Shown: positions 63,949 through 64,000 of the stretch, one piece after another | How positions within the stretch are numbered: the first letter of the stretch is position 1 | How the letters are laid out: each line of letters starts with the position of its first letter | NCBI RefSeq assembly: GCF_000521865.1 | Contig: NZ_JAME01000004.1 | Location: 1-64,000 of the forward strand | Origin: Roseivivax isoporae LMG 25204 | Lineage (GTDB): Bacteria; Pseudomonadota; Alphaproteobacteria; Rhodobacterales; Rhodobacteraceae | Length of the DNA stretch: 64,000 nucleotides | Reading direction: 5' to 3' | Notes under the pieces: generated by a model | What the model was told of the DNA's origin: nothing | Seen by the model: only the letters and a program-made list of their open reading frames with translations | The model's database searches: none | Translations under genes and position numbers: made by a program

Positions 63949-64000
63949 GCGTCGCGACCACGGACCGCGCGGTGACCCGCGACGACCTCGTCGACTTCGT
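63945..64000 (+). CDS. probable Rieske oxygenase beta subunit (partial, first 18 codons)
   Basis: ATG at 63945 overlaps the alpha-subunit stop. The visible residues MSVATTDRAVTRDDLVDFV are too few for a firm call, but the VTRDDLVDFV start and position match the small subunits of ring-hydroxylating dioxygenases, which usually follow alpha. The gene is cut by the right edge. Confidence 0.5.
   Translation, partial: MSVATTDRAVTRDDLVDF

Overview
The window is GC-rich, densely coded DNA with many ATGA/TGATG stop-start overlaps, almost certainly from an alphaproteobacterium of the Rhodobacterales (Roseobacter/Rhodobacter type). Pointers are the betaine-lipid operon (plcP-btaA-btaB), many TRAP transporters, and a replication/partition module of the kind described for Rhodobacterales extrachromosomal replicons. 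That module (parB, parA and a replication initiator with a DnaA N-domain-like tail, about 26.4-29.9 kb) suggests the DNA is a plasmid or chromid rather than the main chromosome.

Layout. (1) 1-26.3 kb is a type VI secretion island. On the minus strand, in transcription order: tssH(clpV), a DUF2169 protein, a thiolase-fold protein lacking ketosynthase catalytic residues, a PAAR-like/GHH-nuclease effector and a candidate immunity protein; then, from a second promoter, tssA-tssB-tssC-hcp-tssE-tssF-tssG-tagH-tssJ-tssK-tssL-tssM-tagF. Two small T6SS-associated genes (DUF6484; an orphan TIGR02270-like N-terminus) and a transmembrane Ser/Thr kinase lie on the plus strand. No vgrG is present; it is probably beyond the left edge or elsewhere. 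(2) 26.3-31.1 kb holds parS-like palindromes, parB, parA, a probable origin, rep and a plasmid-type helix-turn-helix gene. (3) 31.2-36.3 kb carries an isatin-hydrolase-like cyclase, a MarR regulator and a two-gene indolepyruvate:ferredoxin-oxidoreductase-type enzyme. (4) 36.3-39.0 kb is the phosphate-limitation lipid-remodelling operon. (5) 39.3-45.0 kb is an operon of opine-type dehydrogenase, 3-hydroxyacyl-CoA dehydrogenase, TRAP transporter and a racemase-fold protein. (6) 45.1-50.4 kb (minus) is marR, enoyl-CoA hydratase, acyl-CoA dehydrogenase, tryptophan 2,3-dioxygenase, cupin and 2-aminobenzoate-CoA-ligase-like enzyme; a kynurenine-formamidase-like hydrolase diverges from it. (7) 51.7-58.1 kb is a branched-chain-type ABC transporter followed by a second cupin and a PhzS-like flavin monooxygenase. 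(8) 58.1-64.0 kb has a second TRAP operon plus marR on the minus strand, diverging from a Rieske oxygenase system cut by the right edge.

Taken together, the right half looks like a catabolic island for indole/tryptophan-derived aromatics that converge on anthranilate or anthraniloyl-CoA: isatin hydrolase plus an aryl-2-oxoacid oxidoreductase on one branch, tryptophan dioxygenase plus formamidase on another, then CoA ligase, beta-oxidation-type enzymes and oxygenases. Three MarR regulators and two recurrent promoter motifs (ATGCARATGSAW and TTCAAGCCTTAAA-like) suggest shared control. The pathway is inferred from gene content, not demonstrated. No rRNA, tRNA, CRISPR array or insertion sequence was recognised.
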